58,244 nt of DNA from Chloroflexota bacterium (GCA_028872875.1 JAGWOC010000012.1:1-58244), one strand, 5' to 3'; positions 17,126 through 26,291 are shown, counted from the stretch's first letter. The notes: generated from the letters alone by a model not told the origin. Made by a program: numbers and translations.

Positions 17126-18755
17126 CGCAAAGCATCGCGAGGTTCTGTGAGTTGTCCGGCTTCAGGATGAGTCTCTCCATCTCGCGCGGCTCGAACTTTT
17201 CCAAGCCACCTTGATACACGCGACCGTGGCCACGGTACGACTCCCTCATACGGTTGAGCAGCGCCGCCAACTCGGCCAGTTGGTGCGCATCGAGAGGGAC
17301 AATGGGGTAGATGCCGTGCATGACGTTCAGGATGAGCAGGCCTTCCGGGTTGAGGGCGAACGCTGGCGCCTGGCGCGCCATGTATGTCGCGACGATCGGT
17401 GGCGCGCCCTTGGCCTGCGGCCGCCACCACGGACTTCGGTGCGATGCCACGTACGTCTGATGCACCCCTTGGGCCTCGCCGGCTTTGATGTAATCGAGCA
17501 GCGCCTCGCGATCGCGCTTGGGCAGCTCATGAAGTTCTGGCGGGCAGAGCAGCACGCGCGTCGCTGCGTCACGACGAAGTGTGCCGTTGGCGCGCAGTAC
17601 TTCTTCGGCGGATGTGACCACGGGCTGCACAGACCGTTCGAGACCCAGCGTCCGGGCTCTTGCGTTCGTCATCACGAAGTAGTCGTTCCGGCCGGTCACG
17701 ACGCCGCGATGCACACGTGCGATGCTCCCCAACTGAAGCGCGCCCGAGTCATCGGTTTCGTTGTAGCCGCGGCGGACGATGCGACCCCACGCTCGCGCGG
17801 ATTGCAGCGCCGCGCGTGACACCATCTGGCCGCCCACAGCGAGCTGCACGAATCCCGGCATGTGCTGCGCATTACGGACTCTCACCTGTTCCGTAGCTCC
17901 ACCGGCTCGCGCGCAGACGATCAGTGCCGTTGTCGAAGCGTCCGGAAACGCCGCGGCGCCGGGGCGGAGGAGGTGAAGCTCCTCTGCTCGCAGGCCATCC
18001 ATGAGCATCTGTCGGATGCCGTGCCCGTAATTGACGTCGATCCACTCGGCGCTGGTGATAAAGCAGAGGACATCGCCGGTCCGTGACAGTTCCGCCGCTT
18101 TGATCAGGAAATGCGCATGGAGCCCGGCAAGACCGGACCACGGAATATGGAGCGCGTCAGCAAGCGCGCGCGCGCGTTGCTTCTGTCGCTGCGTGAGCTG
18201 GTGGTGGCGCACGTACGGCGGATTGCCAACAAATGCTCGAATACCATCGATGGGAGGCAGCGCCTGCGTGACGAAGTCCGCGTGGCGTACCGTCAACCGC
18301 CGCAGGTCGACGGCCGCGGCGTTTGCGCGCGTGACGAGGCACGCGAGCGGGTCGCGATCGATGGCCACCACGGACCGCACGGACGGAATTCGTGCGGCGG
18401 CGAGCGAAAACCGCCCACTTCCCGCCCCGCAGTCGACGACTTCAGACGGCCGCTGCTGCGCGGTCCAGCGAGTCATCGCTTCGACGATTGAGCGGTCCGT
18501 GAAGAAGCTGCCCAGTGCTCTCCGCCGCTCCTGGCTCCGAGCGTCGCACAAGAGCTCGCCGAGTGGGTCCCCACCGTCCCGGATGGCCGCACGGAGGGCT
18601 CGAATCCGCGCCGCCGAATGCCGGGTACCGGAAGCCCGGGCGATCGCAACGAGACGCGATTCGCCGGGCGAAAGCGGGCCGCCGTAGTCCGCCGCGCCAA
18701 GGGAGAGCGCGAGGCCGGCGATGTCGAGCTCGGCAGCGCGGGCGGACGTTTCCAT
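17118..18755 (-). CDS. N6-adenine DNA methyltransferase of the XamI-type restriction-modification system
   Basis: A 545-residue gamma-type methylase. It has a SAM motif VVDCGAGSGRFSLAA (about residues 106-120), AIDRDP, and the catalytic NPPY at residues 178-181 (FVGNPPYVRHHQL). A C-terminal target-recognition half follows. It resembles M.XamI and Eco57I-like enzymes. I use the ATG at 18755 because a promoter -10 ends seven bases before it; a TTG at 18782 is in frame. It overlaps its endonuclease. Base composition is a little less G+C-rich than dnaE, fitting a mobile defence module. Confidence 0.88.
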   Translation of the reverse strand: METSARAAELDIAGLALSLGAADYGGPLSPGESRLVAIARASGTRHSAARIRALRAAIRDGGDPLGELLCDARSQERRRALGSFFTDRSIVEAMTRWTAQQRPSEVVDCGAGSGRFSLAAARIPSVRSVVAIDRDPLACLVTRANAAAVDLRRLTVRHADFVTQALPPIDGIRAFVGNPPYVRHHQLTQRQKQRARALADALHIPWSGLAGLHAHFLIKAAELSRTGDVLCFITSAEWIDVNYGHGIRQMLMDGLRAEELHLLRPGAAAFPDASTTALIVCARAGGATEQVRVRNAQHMPGFVQLAVGGQMVSRAALQSARAWGRIVRRGYNETDDSGALQLGSIARVHRGVVTGRNDYFVMTNARARTLGLERSVQPVVTSAEEVLRANGTLRRDAATRVLLCPPELHELPKRDREALLDYIKAGEAQGVHQTYVASHRSPWWRPQAKGAPPIVATYMARQAPAFALNPEGLLILNVMHGIYPIVPLDAHQLAELAALLNRMRESYRGHGRVYQGGLEKFEPREMERLILKPDNSQNLAMLCDA

Positions 18756-18762
18756 CGGAGTG

Positions 18763-18791
18763 ACGATAGCACCGGATAGCAACTAGGACAA
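18763..18791 (-). promoter_or_regulatory. Promoter of the XamI-type methylase gene (leaderless)
   Basis: On the minus strand TTGTCC and TATCGT are separated by 17 bases, with a TGC extension before the -10. The -10 ends seven bases before the ATG at 18755, implying a leaderless mRNA. Confidence 0.5.
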
Positions 18792-18827
18792 GTGTTCTTG
18801 TATGCGTCGGTGTGCTTGCTTGCGACG

Positions 18828-19130
18828 TCAGCCCCCGCCGACTTCGGGATACTCGAAGTCGTCGACCTTGATCGCTTCGACGTACTTCACCTGCGGGAAG
18901 CGGTCCTGGATGATCCGCTCGATCCCGAGCTTCATCGTCACCATGCTCATCGGGCAGCCGTGGCAGGCGCCCGCGAGCTGCAACCGCAGCCGCCCCTCGT
19001 CCGGCAGCCAGTCGATGAGGTTCAACTCGCCGCCGTGCGAGTGCACGTACGGCCGCATCTCGTCGAGGCAGGCATCGACCTCGGCCATGAAGGCATCGTG
19101 CTCGGCTGCCGGCGCGTCGGTGGCCATCAT
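18828..19130 (-). CDS. NifU C-terminal-like (Nfu) iron-sulfur scaffold protein
   Basis: A 100-residue Nfu domain. The metal site is CHGCPMS (Cys-x-x-Cys) near residue 55, preceded by the typical RPYVHSHGGELNLID opening and followed by MVTMKLGIERIIQDRFPQV. Nfu proteins carry and deliver Fe-S clusters to client proteins. The start is one of two tandem ATG codons. No isc or suf genes are adjacent. Confidence 0.92.
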   Translation of the reverse strand: MMATDAPAAEHDAFMAEVDACLDEMRPYVHSHGGELNLIDWLPDEGRLRLQLAGACHGCPMSMVTMKLGIERIIQDRFPQVKYVEAIKVDDFEYPEVGGG

Positions 19131-19196
19131 CTACAGCCTAGCACCGGCGGAAGCTGTGCGCCGACCGCCTCCGCGCCGGTCGCGGTCCACGGAGCG

Positions 19197-20471
19197 CTAC
19201 CGTCCGACTCCCACGTACATGATCCCCGCGCGCTCGACCGCGGCCGGATCGAGCGCCGCCCGCCCGTCGAGGACCGCCCGCAGGCCCGGAAACTTCGCGA
19301 AGTCGACCGCGCAGCGCCCATCAGGACGATACGCGTCGTGCCACGCCTGCACGACAAGCGCCTCGGCGGCGAGCGGGAACGCCGGCGGCGGTTCGAGGCC
19401 GCAGGCCCGCACTTCGTCCGCCGTGAAGAGCGGGTCGTGCACGTAGACGCGCGCGCCGGCGCCGCCGAGCGCCGACGCCAGCCCGAACGCGCTCGAGTGG
19501 CGCCACTCCTTGACGTTGGCCCGGTACGCCAGCCCCAGTACGACGACCGTGGCGCCGTCGAGCGAGCCCAGCGCCCGCGCGAGCCGTGCGACGGCGTAGC
19601 GCGCCATACCGTCATTGATGCGCCGCGCCGCCGGGATCAGCTCCGCCTGCGCATCCGCGAGGAAGTACGGGTACACCGGGATGCAGTGGCCGCCGACGCC
19701 CGCGCCCGGCGTGTGGATGTGCGAGTACGGCTGCGTGTTCGACGCCTCGATCGCCTGCAGCGCGTCGACGCCGAGCCGGTCGGCGATCCGCGCGAACTCG
19801 TTGGCGAGCGCGATGTTCACGTCGCGGTACGTCGTCTCCGCGAGCTTCGAGAACTCCGCCGTCTCCGCGTCGCGCAGCGCCATCACCTCCGCATCGAGCA
19901 GCGAGCGATAGAACTGCGCCGCGCGCGCCGTGCTGTGCGCGTCGATGCCGCCGACGAGCTTCGGGTAGATGCGCAGGTCGCGCAGCACCGTGCCCGACGA
20001 CACGCGCTCGGGGCTGAAGGCGAGCGAGAAGTCCGTGGTCGGCGCGAACCCCGAGGCGGCGGCGATGCGCGCGCCGACCCGGCCGCGCGTCGTCCCGACG
20101 GGCACCGTCGTCTCGACGATCACGAGCACCCCCCGCCGGAGGTGCGGTGCAATGGCGCCGACCGCCGCATCGAGCAGCGCGAAGTCGGCGCGGTGCGACG
20201 GGTCGATGTCTACCGGCACGATCAGCACCACGGCCTCGGCGCCGGCGACGGCATCGCGCGCGTCCGCCGTCGCGCGCAGACGGCCGCTGGCGACGGCGCC
20301 CGGCAGCATCTCGTCGAGCCCGGGCTCGCCGCGCAGCGGGTTGCGACGCGCGTTGATCGCGTCGACGCGCGCCGGGTCGACGTCGTAGCCGGCGACCGTC
20401 GCGCCCTTCGACGCGAATTGCACCGCCAGCGGCACGCCGATCTTCCCCAGCCCCACGACGGCAACGTTCAA
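19197..20471 (-). CDS. Nucleotide sugar dehydrogenase (UDP-GlcNAc/ManNAc 6-dehydrogenase type)
   Basis: A 424-residue UDP-sugar dehydrogenase. The N-terminal NAD site is VAVVGLGKIGVPLAVQFA. The catalytic cysteine lies in GAGVGGHCIPVYPYFL, and PVGTTRGRVG and SPERVSSGTVL are WbpA/WecC-type motifs. I start at TTG 20471, which gives the usual N-terminus; upstream codons in the frame are unsupported. The product of the reaction would be a UDP-N-acetyl-hexosaminuronate. It is followed upstream by an oxidoreductase and an aminotransferase that fit the next two steps. Confidence 0.88.
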   Translation of the reverse strand: MNVAVVGLGKIGVPLAVQFASKGATVAGYDVDPARVDAINARRNPLRGEPGLDEMLPGAVASGRLRATADARDAVAGAEAVVLIVPVDIDPSHRADFALLDAAVGAIAPHLRRGVLVIVETTVPVGTTRGRVGARIAAASGFAPTTDFSLAFSPERVSSGTVLRDLRIYPKLVGGIDAHSTARAAQFYRSLLDAEVMALRDAETAEFSKLAETTYRDVNIALANEFARIADRLGVDALQAIEASNTQPYSHIHTPGAGVGGHCIPVYPYFLADAQAELIPAARRINDGMARYAVARLARALGSLDGATVVVLGLAYRANVKEWRHSSAFGLASALGGAGARVYVHDPLFTADEVRACGLEPPPAFPLAAEALVVQAWHDAYRPDGRCAVDFAKFPGLRAVLDGRAALDPAAVERAGIMYVGVGR

Positions 20472-20483
20472 GCCGGCCCGCCC

Positions 20484-20513
20484 TTTGCTGTTTGCTGGTT
20501 GCCGTCTGCTGTC
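20484..20513. repeat. T/G/C-rich low-complexity tract in an intra-operon gap
   Basis: A TTTGCTGTTTG tract followed by GCCGTCTGCTG. The 11-base word TTTGCTGTTTG recurs at 29171-29181 in another gene gap. No coding potential is seen. Confidence 0.5.
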
Positions 20514-20523
20514 GTCGCGCGCA

Positions 20524-21561
20524 TCACGCCGAAGCCGCCGGCACCGGCAGCGTGACCGCCATGTGCGTCTCCGCCGCGCGCACGAGCGCCTCGGCGACGG
20601 CGAGCGCCGCGAGCGCATCGCCGGGCGAGACCGCGGGCGGCGTGCCGTCGCGCACCGCCCGCGCGAACGACTCCAGCTCGACGCGCAGGGGCTCACGCTT
20701 ATCCACCTTCAGCATGTGCACCGGGCCCTGGCTCACCCCCTTCAGGTGGCGCGCCGCCCAGCCACGCGCCTGGTCGCGCGGCTGGAAGTCGTTCTCGAAG
20801 AACGTCAGCTCGCGCGCCAGGTAGTCCACCACGAACATGCCGCGCTCCCCCAGCACCGAAAGCTCGCGGATCTTCGCCGGCGTCAGCCAGTTGATGTCGA
20901 GCACGCCGACGACGCCGTTCGCGAAGCGCAGCAGCCCGCTCAGCATGTCCTCGTGCTCCGTGTGGATGCGCTGCTCCGTCTCCGCCTGCACGCGCGCGAC
21001 CTCGCTGCCGACGACGAAGCGCATGACGTCGATGTCGTGCGGCGCCAGGTCCAGCACGACCCCGACATCGCGCACCCGCTCCGGAAACGGGCCTACGCGC
21101 CGCGCGTGCACCTGCAGCACGCGCCCCAGCTCGCCCGCGCGCACGCGCTCCTTGAGCGCGATCACCGCCGGGTTGAACCGCTCGATGTGGCCAGCGGTCA
21201 GCGGCACGCCGGCCGCCGCCGCGGCGTCGCGCAGCCGGACCCCCTCATCGAGCGTCGCGGCCAGCGGCTTCTCGACGAGCAGCGGCACCCGGCGCTCGAT
21301 GACCGCGAGCGCGACGTCGAGGTGCGCGCGCGTGGGCACGCACACGCTCACGAGGTCGATGCGCTCCTCGTCGAGCATCGTGCGGACGTCCGTGTAGCCG
21401 CGCAGCGTGCGGCCGCGCGTGGCCTGATCGACGCGCGCGGCGTCGCTGTCGCAGACGGCCGCCAGCTCGACATCCGGCATCTCGCCGTAGACGCGCGCGT
21501 GGTTCAGCCCCATGGCGCCGAGGCCGATCACGGCCGCCCGCAGGCGCCTGCTCTCGCTCAT
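20524..21561 (-). CDS. Gfo/Idh/MocA-family oxidoreductase (UDP-sugar 3-dehydrogenase candidate)
   Basis: A 345-residue NAD(P)-dependent sugar oxidoreductase. The dinucleotide site is AAVIGLGAMGLNHARVY and the conserved EKP triplet is in PLLVEKPLAATL. Domain two holds LAPHDIDVMRF. The flanking UDP-sugar dehydrogenase and DegT aminotransferase make a WbpB/WlbA-like enzyme plausible: oxidation of C3 of the uronic acid so that the aminotransferase can act. That substrate is inference; the family call is secure. Confidence 0.85.
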   Translation of the reverse strand: MSESRRLRAAVIGLGAMGLNHARVYGEMPDVELAAVCDSDAARVDQATRGRTLRGYTDVRTMLDEERIDLVSVCVPTRAHLDVALAVIERRVPLLVEKPLAATLDEGVRLRDAAAAAGVPLTAGHIERFNPAVIALKERVRAGELGRVLQVHARRVGPFPERVRDVGVVLDLAPHDIDVMRFVVGSEVARVQAETEQRIHTEHEDMLSGLLRFANGVVGVLDINWLTPAKIRELSVLGERGMFVVDYLARELTFFENDFQPRDQARGWAARHLKGVSQGPVHMLKVDKREPLRVELESFARAVRDGTPPAVSPGDALAALAVAEALVRAAETHMAVTLPVPAASA

Positions 21562-21628
21562 GCGCGCAGTGTATCGGGCGCCGCGCGGAGTGCGGCAGCC
21601 GCGGGTCAGGAACGCGGGTCGGCCATCA

Positions 21629-22048
21629 TCATCTGATCGCCTTCGCCCACACCATCATGAGGAGGGCCAGGTCGCCGATCAGCCAGGCGACGAGGAGCGT
21701 GTTCGCCGCGAAGCGGCGCGTGCCGACGCGGCTGCGATGGAGCGGGACGGCAATGATCGCCAGCACGAGGCCCAGGCCGGCGAGCGGGGCGCCGCCGGCC
21801 AGCAGCAGACCTCCGGTGCCAAGCCGGTCCATCACTGTCAGCAGGAGCAATTCCGTGACGAGGATGCCGGCACCGATGCCAAGTACGGCGCCCGCCGCGA
21901 GCGAGTCGACCACGGTGAAGAGGAGGTTTCGCCAGCCGTGTTCGCTCTCGGCGATGGCATCTTCCCGCAGCGCTTCGATCTCGTCGCGCTGCTCGCGGTC
22001 GTGGGCAAGCGCAGCCGCCTCGAGCTGTCGCTCGCGATCTGTGTACAT
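21629..22048 (-). CDS. Small membrane protein of unknown function
   Basis: A 139-residue protein not recognised as a named family. Residues 1-40 are acidic and helical (TDRERQLEAAALAHDREQRD), followed by three or four hydrophobic segments (about residues 43-72, 80-102 and 113-135). The start is ATG 22048 with AGGAT at the right distance; a GTG at 22063 is less likely. It lies between the aminotransferase and oxidoreductase genes on the same strand, so it is probably co-transcribed with the sugar genes. A role in surface-polymer export is possible but unsupported. Confidence 0.65.
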   Translation of the reverse strand: MYTDRERQLEAAALAHDREQRDEIEALREDAIAESEHGWRNLLFTVVDSLAAGAVLGIGAGILVTELLLLTVMDRLGTGGLLLAGGAPLAGLGLVLAIIAVPLHRSRVGTRRFAANTLLVAWLIGDLALLMMVWAKAIR

Positions 22049-22072
22049 GCACCGATCCTGCACCTGGGCTGG

Positions 22073-23164
22073 TCAGGTTGTCAATGCGTCCACCGCCGCC
22101 GCCACGGCATCGATGTCCGCGTCCGACAGCGCCGGGTGCACCGGCAGCGAGAGCACCTCGCCGGCGAGCCGCTCCGCCAGCGGCATCGAGAGCTCGCCGT
22201 ACCCCAGGCGCCGGTACAGCGGCTGCCGGTGGATCGGCGACGGATAGAAGACCGCCGACTCCACGCCGCGCTGCCGCAGCCCCGCACGCAGCGCATCGCG
22301 CGCGTCGCGCCCCTTACGTACCCGGACGGTGTACTGGTGCCAGACGTGGCGCCGCCCCGGCAGCTCGCGCGGCAGGACGAGCGTCGGGTTCGCAGCGAGG
22401 AGCCCGCTAAGCCGCGCCGCGTGCGCGCGCCGCACGCCGTTCCGCGCGTCGAGTTTCGTCAGTTGCGATGCGCCGAGCGCCGCCGCCATCTCGGTCATCC
22501 GGAAGTTGTAGCCGGGCGCCTCCGTCACGTAGCGCTCGCGCTCGCCCTGCGACCGCAGCATCCGGGCGGCGTCGGCGATGGCGTCATCGTCGGTCGTGAT
22601 CATGCCGCCCTCGCCGGTGGTCAGGTTCTTCGTCGCGTAGAACGAGAAGCACCCTGTCCCCCACGCCCCCGCGCGACGCCCGTGCATCGCCGCGCCGGCC
22701 GCCTGCGCCCCATCCTCGATCAGCGCGATGCCGCGGCGCGCGCAGAGCTCCGCGAGGGCATCGATGGCGCACGGCTGGCCGTACAGGTGCACGGCGATCA
22801 GCGCGCGCGTCTTCGGCGTGATGGCGGCCTCGACCTGCGGCGGGTCGATGCCGAAGTCGTCCTCGCGCACGTCGACGAAGACGGGCCGCGCGCCGGCGTG
22901 CAGCACCGCGTTGGCGGTCGCCGCGAACGAGAACGCGGGCACGATCACGTCGTCGCCCGGGCCGGCCCCGTGCGCGAGCAGTGCGACGTGCAGCGCCGCC
23001 GTGCCGCTGCTCACCGCCACCGCGTGCCTGACGCCGATGTAGCCGGCGAACGCGCGCTCGAACGCCGCCACGCGCGGCCCCTGCGCGAGCTGCCCCGAAT
23101 CGAGCGCCTCGAGCACCGCCCTGCGGTCGTCGTCGTCGATCAGCGGATGTGCGAGCTTGATCAT
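22073..23164 (-). CDS. DegT/DnrJ/EryC1/StrS sugar aminotransferase
   Basis: A 363-residue PLP enzyme. The PLP lysine is in FSFYATKNLTTGEGG. SSGTAALHVALLAHG and EDGAQAAGA are conserved cofactor motifs. The C-terminal AVFYPSPIHRQPLYRRLGY is typical of the WbpE/WlbC subgroup that aminates 3-keto UDP-uronates. Together with the dehydrogenase and the Gfo/Idh enzyme it would make a UDP-2-acetamido-3-amino-uronate. The acetyltransferase and epimerase of that pathway are not in the window. Confidence 0.88.
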   Translation of the reverse strand: MIKLAHPLIDDDDRRAVLEALDSGQLAQGPRVAAFERAFAGYIGVRHAVAVSSGTAALHVALLAHGAGPGDDVIVPAFSFAATANAVLHAGARPVFVDVREDDFGIDPPQVEAAITPKTRALIAVHLYGQPCAIDALAELCARRGIALIEDGAQAAGAAMHGRRAGAWGTGCFSFYATKNLTTGEGGMITTDDDAIADAARMLRSQGERERYVTEAPGYNFRMTEMAAALGASQLTKLDARNGVRRAHAARLSGLLAANPTLVLPRELPGRRHVWHQYTVRVRKGRDARDALRAGLRQRGVESAVFYPSPIHRQPLYRRLGYGELSMPLAERLAGEVLSLPVHPALSDADIDAVAAAVDALTT

Positions 23165-23287
23165 GTGCTGGTGTGAGCGCGTGGCTGACCCGTGGTGATG
23201 GACCGATCCGTATCAGGGGCGGGCGATGGATGGTACCGGCTCGTGCGGGTGCGCGCATGGACGGGGCGCTTCGCTCGCGCGCGGCGT

Positions 23288-23311
23288 CGTAGCGAAGGAG
23301 CTTCAGCTCCG
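23288..23311. repeat. CGTAGCG/TTCAG palindrome, copy 1
   Basis: CGTAGCGA followed by the palindrome GGAGCTTCAGCTCC and G. The same unit is found at 28762-28785, and its core in inverse orientation at 26343-26358. It lies in the 275-base gap (23165-23439) upstream of the aminotransferase. The rest of that gap shows no gene and only G+C-rich unstructured sequence. Confidence 0.7.
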
Positions 23312-23439
23312 CCCTCCGGCCGCGTCAGCCGCCCGTTGCGCGCGGGCCGTGGCGCCGCGTGCCACATTGGGTCGATCCGCGCCGGGCAAGGCCGAACGGG
23401 CACTGTGCCCATCCGCGACGGCTGTGGTCCCGCCGCCGC

Positions 23440-24348
23440 CTACGGCGCACCCACGAACCGCACCGTGTCCGATACGGCCGCCGCGTTGGCGAGGATCGCG
23501 AAGTGGCTGAGGAACGGGTTGACGTGGATCTCGTACGCGCGCGAGAGCGCCGCCTGGCCCGGCAGGAACTGGCTGTCCGTGTCGTCCGTCCCGCTGCCGA
23601 TACAGTACGGCAGGTTGTAGAGGCAGTCGAAGTCGCTGCCGAGCGTCGCCAGCCGGATCCCCTGCTGCGCCATCGCCGCCGCCTGCGCGGCGCGCGTCGC
23701 CGGGGTCGCCGGATCCTGCCGCACCTCCACCAGCTCGCCGCCCGCGAGGTACGTCTTCGCGCACGGCGACGAGATGTCGAGCACGAACTTCTTGTCCGCG
23801 TTGACGCCCTTCAGCGGCGCGTCGAGCGTCACTACGGCGTCGATGCCGAGCTGCTGCGCCGCCGGCCGCGCCGCCTCGCGCGCGCCCTCGAGGAATGCCA
23901 GGTAGCCGCCCAGGCTGTGCCCGATCAGGGTGAAGTGCGCCTTCGGATGCGCCGCGCGGTAGTCGCGCAGCATCTGCTCGAGTGGCGCCAGGTTCTGGCC
24001 GGACGTCCGGTCCGTGATCTCGCAGCCGTACGGCGCCGGATGCCAGACGCCGCCCGCCGAGACAGTGCCGCCGGCATAGCTGAAGTCGAGCAGCTTCGCC
24101 GGGTCGTAGCCCTTGGCGATGAACGCCTGCTTCAGCGTGTCGAAGGTGTGCGGCTCAACGCCGTCCGCCACCGGCCCGCTCGCGTCGAGGCTGCTGTACA
24201 GCCCCTGCACGAACACGACGACGCGCGTGTTCGGCGGATAGCATTTCGCCGCCCCGGCCAGCGCGCCGAGCGCGAGCAGCGGCACGAAGAGCAGCGCAAC
24301 CGCCAGGCGCCGCCACGCACGCGGCTGGGACGCCCCAGGTCTGATCAC
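23440..24348 (-). CDS. Secreted alpha/beta hydrolase (lipase/esterase-like)
   Basis: A 302-residue protein with a signal-like N-terminus (RRLAVALLFVPLLALGALAGAA) and GTG start at 24348. The nucleophile elbow is GHSLGGYLAFLEGA (Ser near residue 145). VVVFVQGLYSSLD near the N-terminus provides the oxyanion strand. HFAILANAAA near the end may hold the catalytic His. Probably secreted and possibly an esterase; the substrate is unknown. It follows the TPP enzyme by 90 bases. Confidence 0.75.
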   Translation of the reverse strand: MIRPGASQPRAWRRLAVALLFVPLLALGALAGAAKCYPPNTRVVVFVQGLYSSLDASGPVADGVEPHTFDTLKQAFIAKGYDPAKLLDFSYAGGTVSAGGVWHPAPYGCEITDRTSGQNLAPLEQMLRDYRAAHPKAHFTLIGHSLGGYLAFLEGAREAARPAAQQLGIDAVVTLDAPLKGVNADKKFVLDISSPCAKTYLAGGELVEVRQDPATPATRAAQAAAMAQQGIRLATLGSDFDCLYNLPYCIGSGTDDTDSQFLPGQAALSRAYEIHVNPFLSHFAILANAAAVSDTVRFVGAP

Positions 24349-24438
24349 GCTACCGCCCGTCCGGGACGCCTTCCAGCATCCAGGCCCTCTCCTCGGCCAT
24401 CCGGCACCCTGCCTCCGACCTCCAACCCCCGACCGCTC

Positions 24439-26088
24439 CTACCCCAGGAACTCGTACCCGCCGGAGACGCCCTCCGGCTTCTGGTCGATGATCACGTTCA
24501 CGCACGCCGGCTTGCCGGAGGCGAATGCCCGCTCGATCGCCGGGAAGATGTCGTCCGCCTCCGTGACGTACTCGCCGTGGCCGCCGAGCGCCTCGACGAC
24601 CCTGTCGTAGCGCGCGCTGTCGGCGAGCCGCGTCGCCACGACCCGCTCCTCGCCGTACATCTTCTCCTGCCCGACGATGATCTGCCCCCACTGCCGGTCG
24701 TTGCCGACGACCGACACCACCGGCATGCCGAAGCGCACCAGCGTGTCGAAGTCGAAGCCGTTGAGGCCGAAGGCGCCGTCGCCGTTCACCATCAGCACCT
24801 TCTTCTCCGGGTGCACGGCCTTCGCCGCGATGCAGAAGCCGGTGCCGACGCCGAGCGTGCCCAGCGGCCCCGGCCCCATGAACTGCCCGGGGTTGTTCAC
24901 CGGCAGCACCTGCGACGACAGCCCGACGATGTCGCCGCCATCGCCGACGACGATCGTCCCGTCGTCGACGAACTTCGCGATCTCGTTGCACAGCCGCAGC
25001 GGGTGGATCGGCGACGCATCGGAGTGGAGCCAGCGCTGGCGCAGCTCGACCACCTTCGTCTCGCCGTCGCGCAGCTTCGCGAGCCATGCGTCGTGCCGGA
25101 TCGCGCGCCCGCCGATCTCGGCCGTGAGCTGCCGCAGCGCGTTGTTCGGGTCGCCCTCGATGCCGATGTCGACCCCGCGGTTCCGCCCCAGCTCGTTCGG
25201 GTCGATGTCGATCGAGATCACCTTCGCCTGCGGGTTGATGCCGCGGCCGTAGCGCAGGCGGAAGTCCAGCATCGTGCCGGCGAAGAGCACCACGTCGGCC
25301 TCGCCGAACGCCGTGCGCCGCGTGCGGCTCATGAACTGAGGGTGCTCCTGGCTGACCGTGCCGCGCCCCATGTCGTTGAGGTAGATCGGCGCCTGGACCT
25401 TCTCGGCCAGCTCGCGCAGCGCGTCTCCTGCGTCCGACCAGTACACACCGGTGCCGCCCATCACGACCGGGCGCTCGGCGCCGGCCAGCAGCTTCGCCGC
25501 CTCCCTGATCAGCGCGAAGTCGCCCTGCGTGCGCCCCTCCGTCCGGTACCCCGTTGGCAGCTCGACCTCGCCCTCCTCGACGCGCCCGAAGAGGATGTCC
25601 GACGGGATCTCCAGGAACACCGGCCCGTAGCGTCCCGTCAGGGCGATGCGGAACGCCTGCGCCAGGTAGTCGGGGATGCGCTTCGTGAACGGCACCGTCG
25701 CCGACCACTTGGTGATCGGGCGCATCATCTCCACCGTGCCCGGGATCTCCTGCAGCGCGCCCATCAGCGACGTATTGAGCGGCGCCGCGCCGCCGATCAC
25801 CAGCATGGGGCTCGCGTTCTGGTACGCCGTCGCCACCGCCGTGACCGTGTCGGTGACGCCGGGACCCGCCGTCACGAGCGCCACGCCGCAACGGCGCGTC
25901 AGCCGGCTGTAGCCCTCGGCCGCGTGCCCGGCGACCTGCTCGTGCCGCGTGTCGATGACGCGGATCCCCTCGTCGATGCAGCCGTCGTAGATGTTCTGGA
26001 TGTGCCCGCCCGAGAGGGTGAAGACGGTGTCGATGCCTTCCCGCTTGAGCATGCGTGCGACGAGGTCGCCGCCGTCGATCTGCGCCAT
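24439..26088 (-). CDS. Thiamine pyrophosphate-dependent enzyme (acetolactate-synthase-like)
   Basis: A 549-residue three-domain TPP enzyme. The catalytic Glu is in DTRHEQVAGHAAEGYSR (about residue 50). ALVTAGPGVTDTVTAVA is the conserved N-domain segment. The TPP/metal motif is NGDGAFGLNGFDFDTLVRF...VVGNDRQWG. No regulatory subunit (ilvN) is nearby, and the protein resembles the broad group of acetolactate-synthase-like or oxo-acid decarboxylase proteins. Exact reaction unknown. ATG 26088 has GGAGAG upstream. Confidence 0.88.
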   Translation of the reverse strand: MAQIDGGDLVARMLKREGIDTVFTLSGGHIQNIYDGCIDEGIRVIDTRHEQVAGHAAEGYSRLTRRCGVALVTAGPGVTDTVTAVATAYQNASPMLVIGGAAPLNTSLMGALQEIPGTVEMMRPITKWSATVPFTKRIPDYLAQAFRIALTGRYGPVFLEIPSDILFGRVEEGEVELPTGYRTEGRTQGDFALIREAAKLLAGAERPVVMGGTGVYWSDAGDALRELAEKVQAPIYLNDMGRGTVSQEHPQFMSRTRRTAFGEADVVLFAGTMLDFRLRYGRGINPQAKVISIDIDPNELGRNRGVDIGIEGDPNNALRQLTAEIGGRAIRHDAWLAKLRDGETKVVELRQRWLHSDASPIHPLRLCNEIAKFVDDGTIVVGDGGDIVGLSSQVLPVNNPGQFMGPGPLGTLGVGTGFCIAAKAVHPEKKVLMVNGDGAFGLNGFDFDTLVRFGMPVVSVVGNDRQWGQIIVGQEKMYGEERVVATRLADSARYDRVVEALGGHGEYVTEADDIFPAIERAFASGKPACVNVIIDQKPEGVSGGYEFLG

Positions 26089-26268
26089 GCCGGACTCTCC
26101 TCGCCAGCCCCAGCGTCAGGCTGCGCCCGATGCGCTCGCCGCCCGCTGCCGCGTGTATCGGTGAGTGTACGCCCTGCGGCGGGCCAGCGGGAGTTGGTAG
26201 GCGGAAGGCAGAGCGGCAGCGTAACGCGCTGGCCGGTGTCTACCGCAGCCCGCAGCTCGTTTGCGGCC

Positions 26269-26291
26269 CGTAGCGGCGGGGGTTAGCTCCG
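26269..26291. repeat. CGTAGCG/AGCTCCG palindrome, degenerate copy
   Basis: Begins CGTAGCGG and ends TTAGCTCCG. It keeps both ends of the repeat unit at 23288 and 28762 but the centre has diverged. It lies in the 273-base gap (26089-26361) between copA and the TPP-enzyme gene, which otherwise holds no gene that I can support. Confidence 0.45.
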
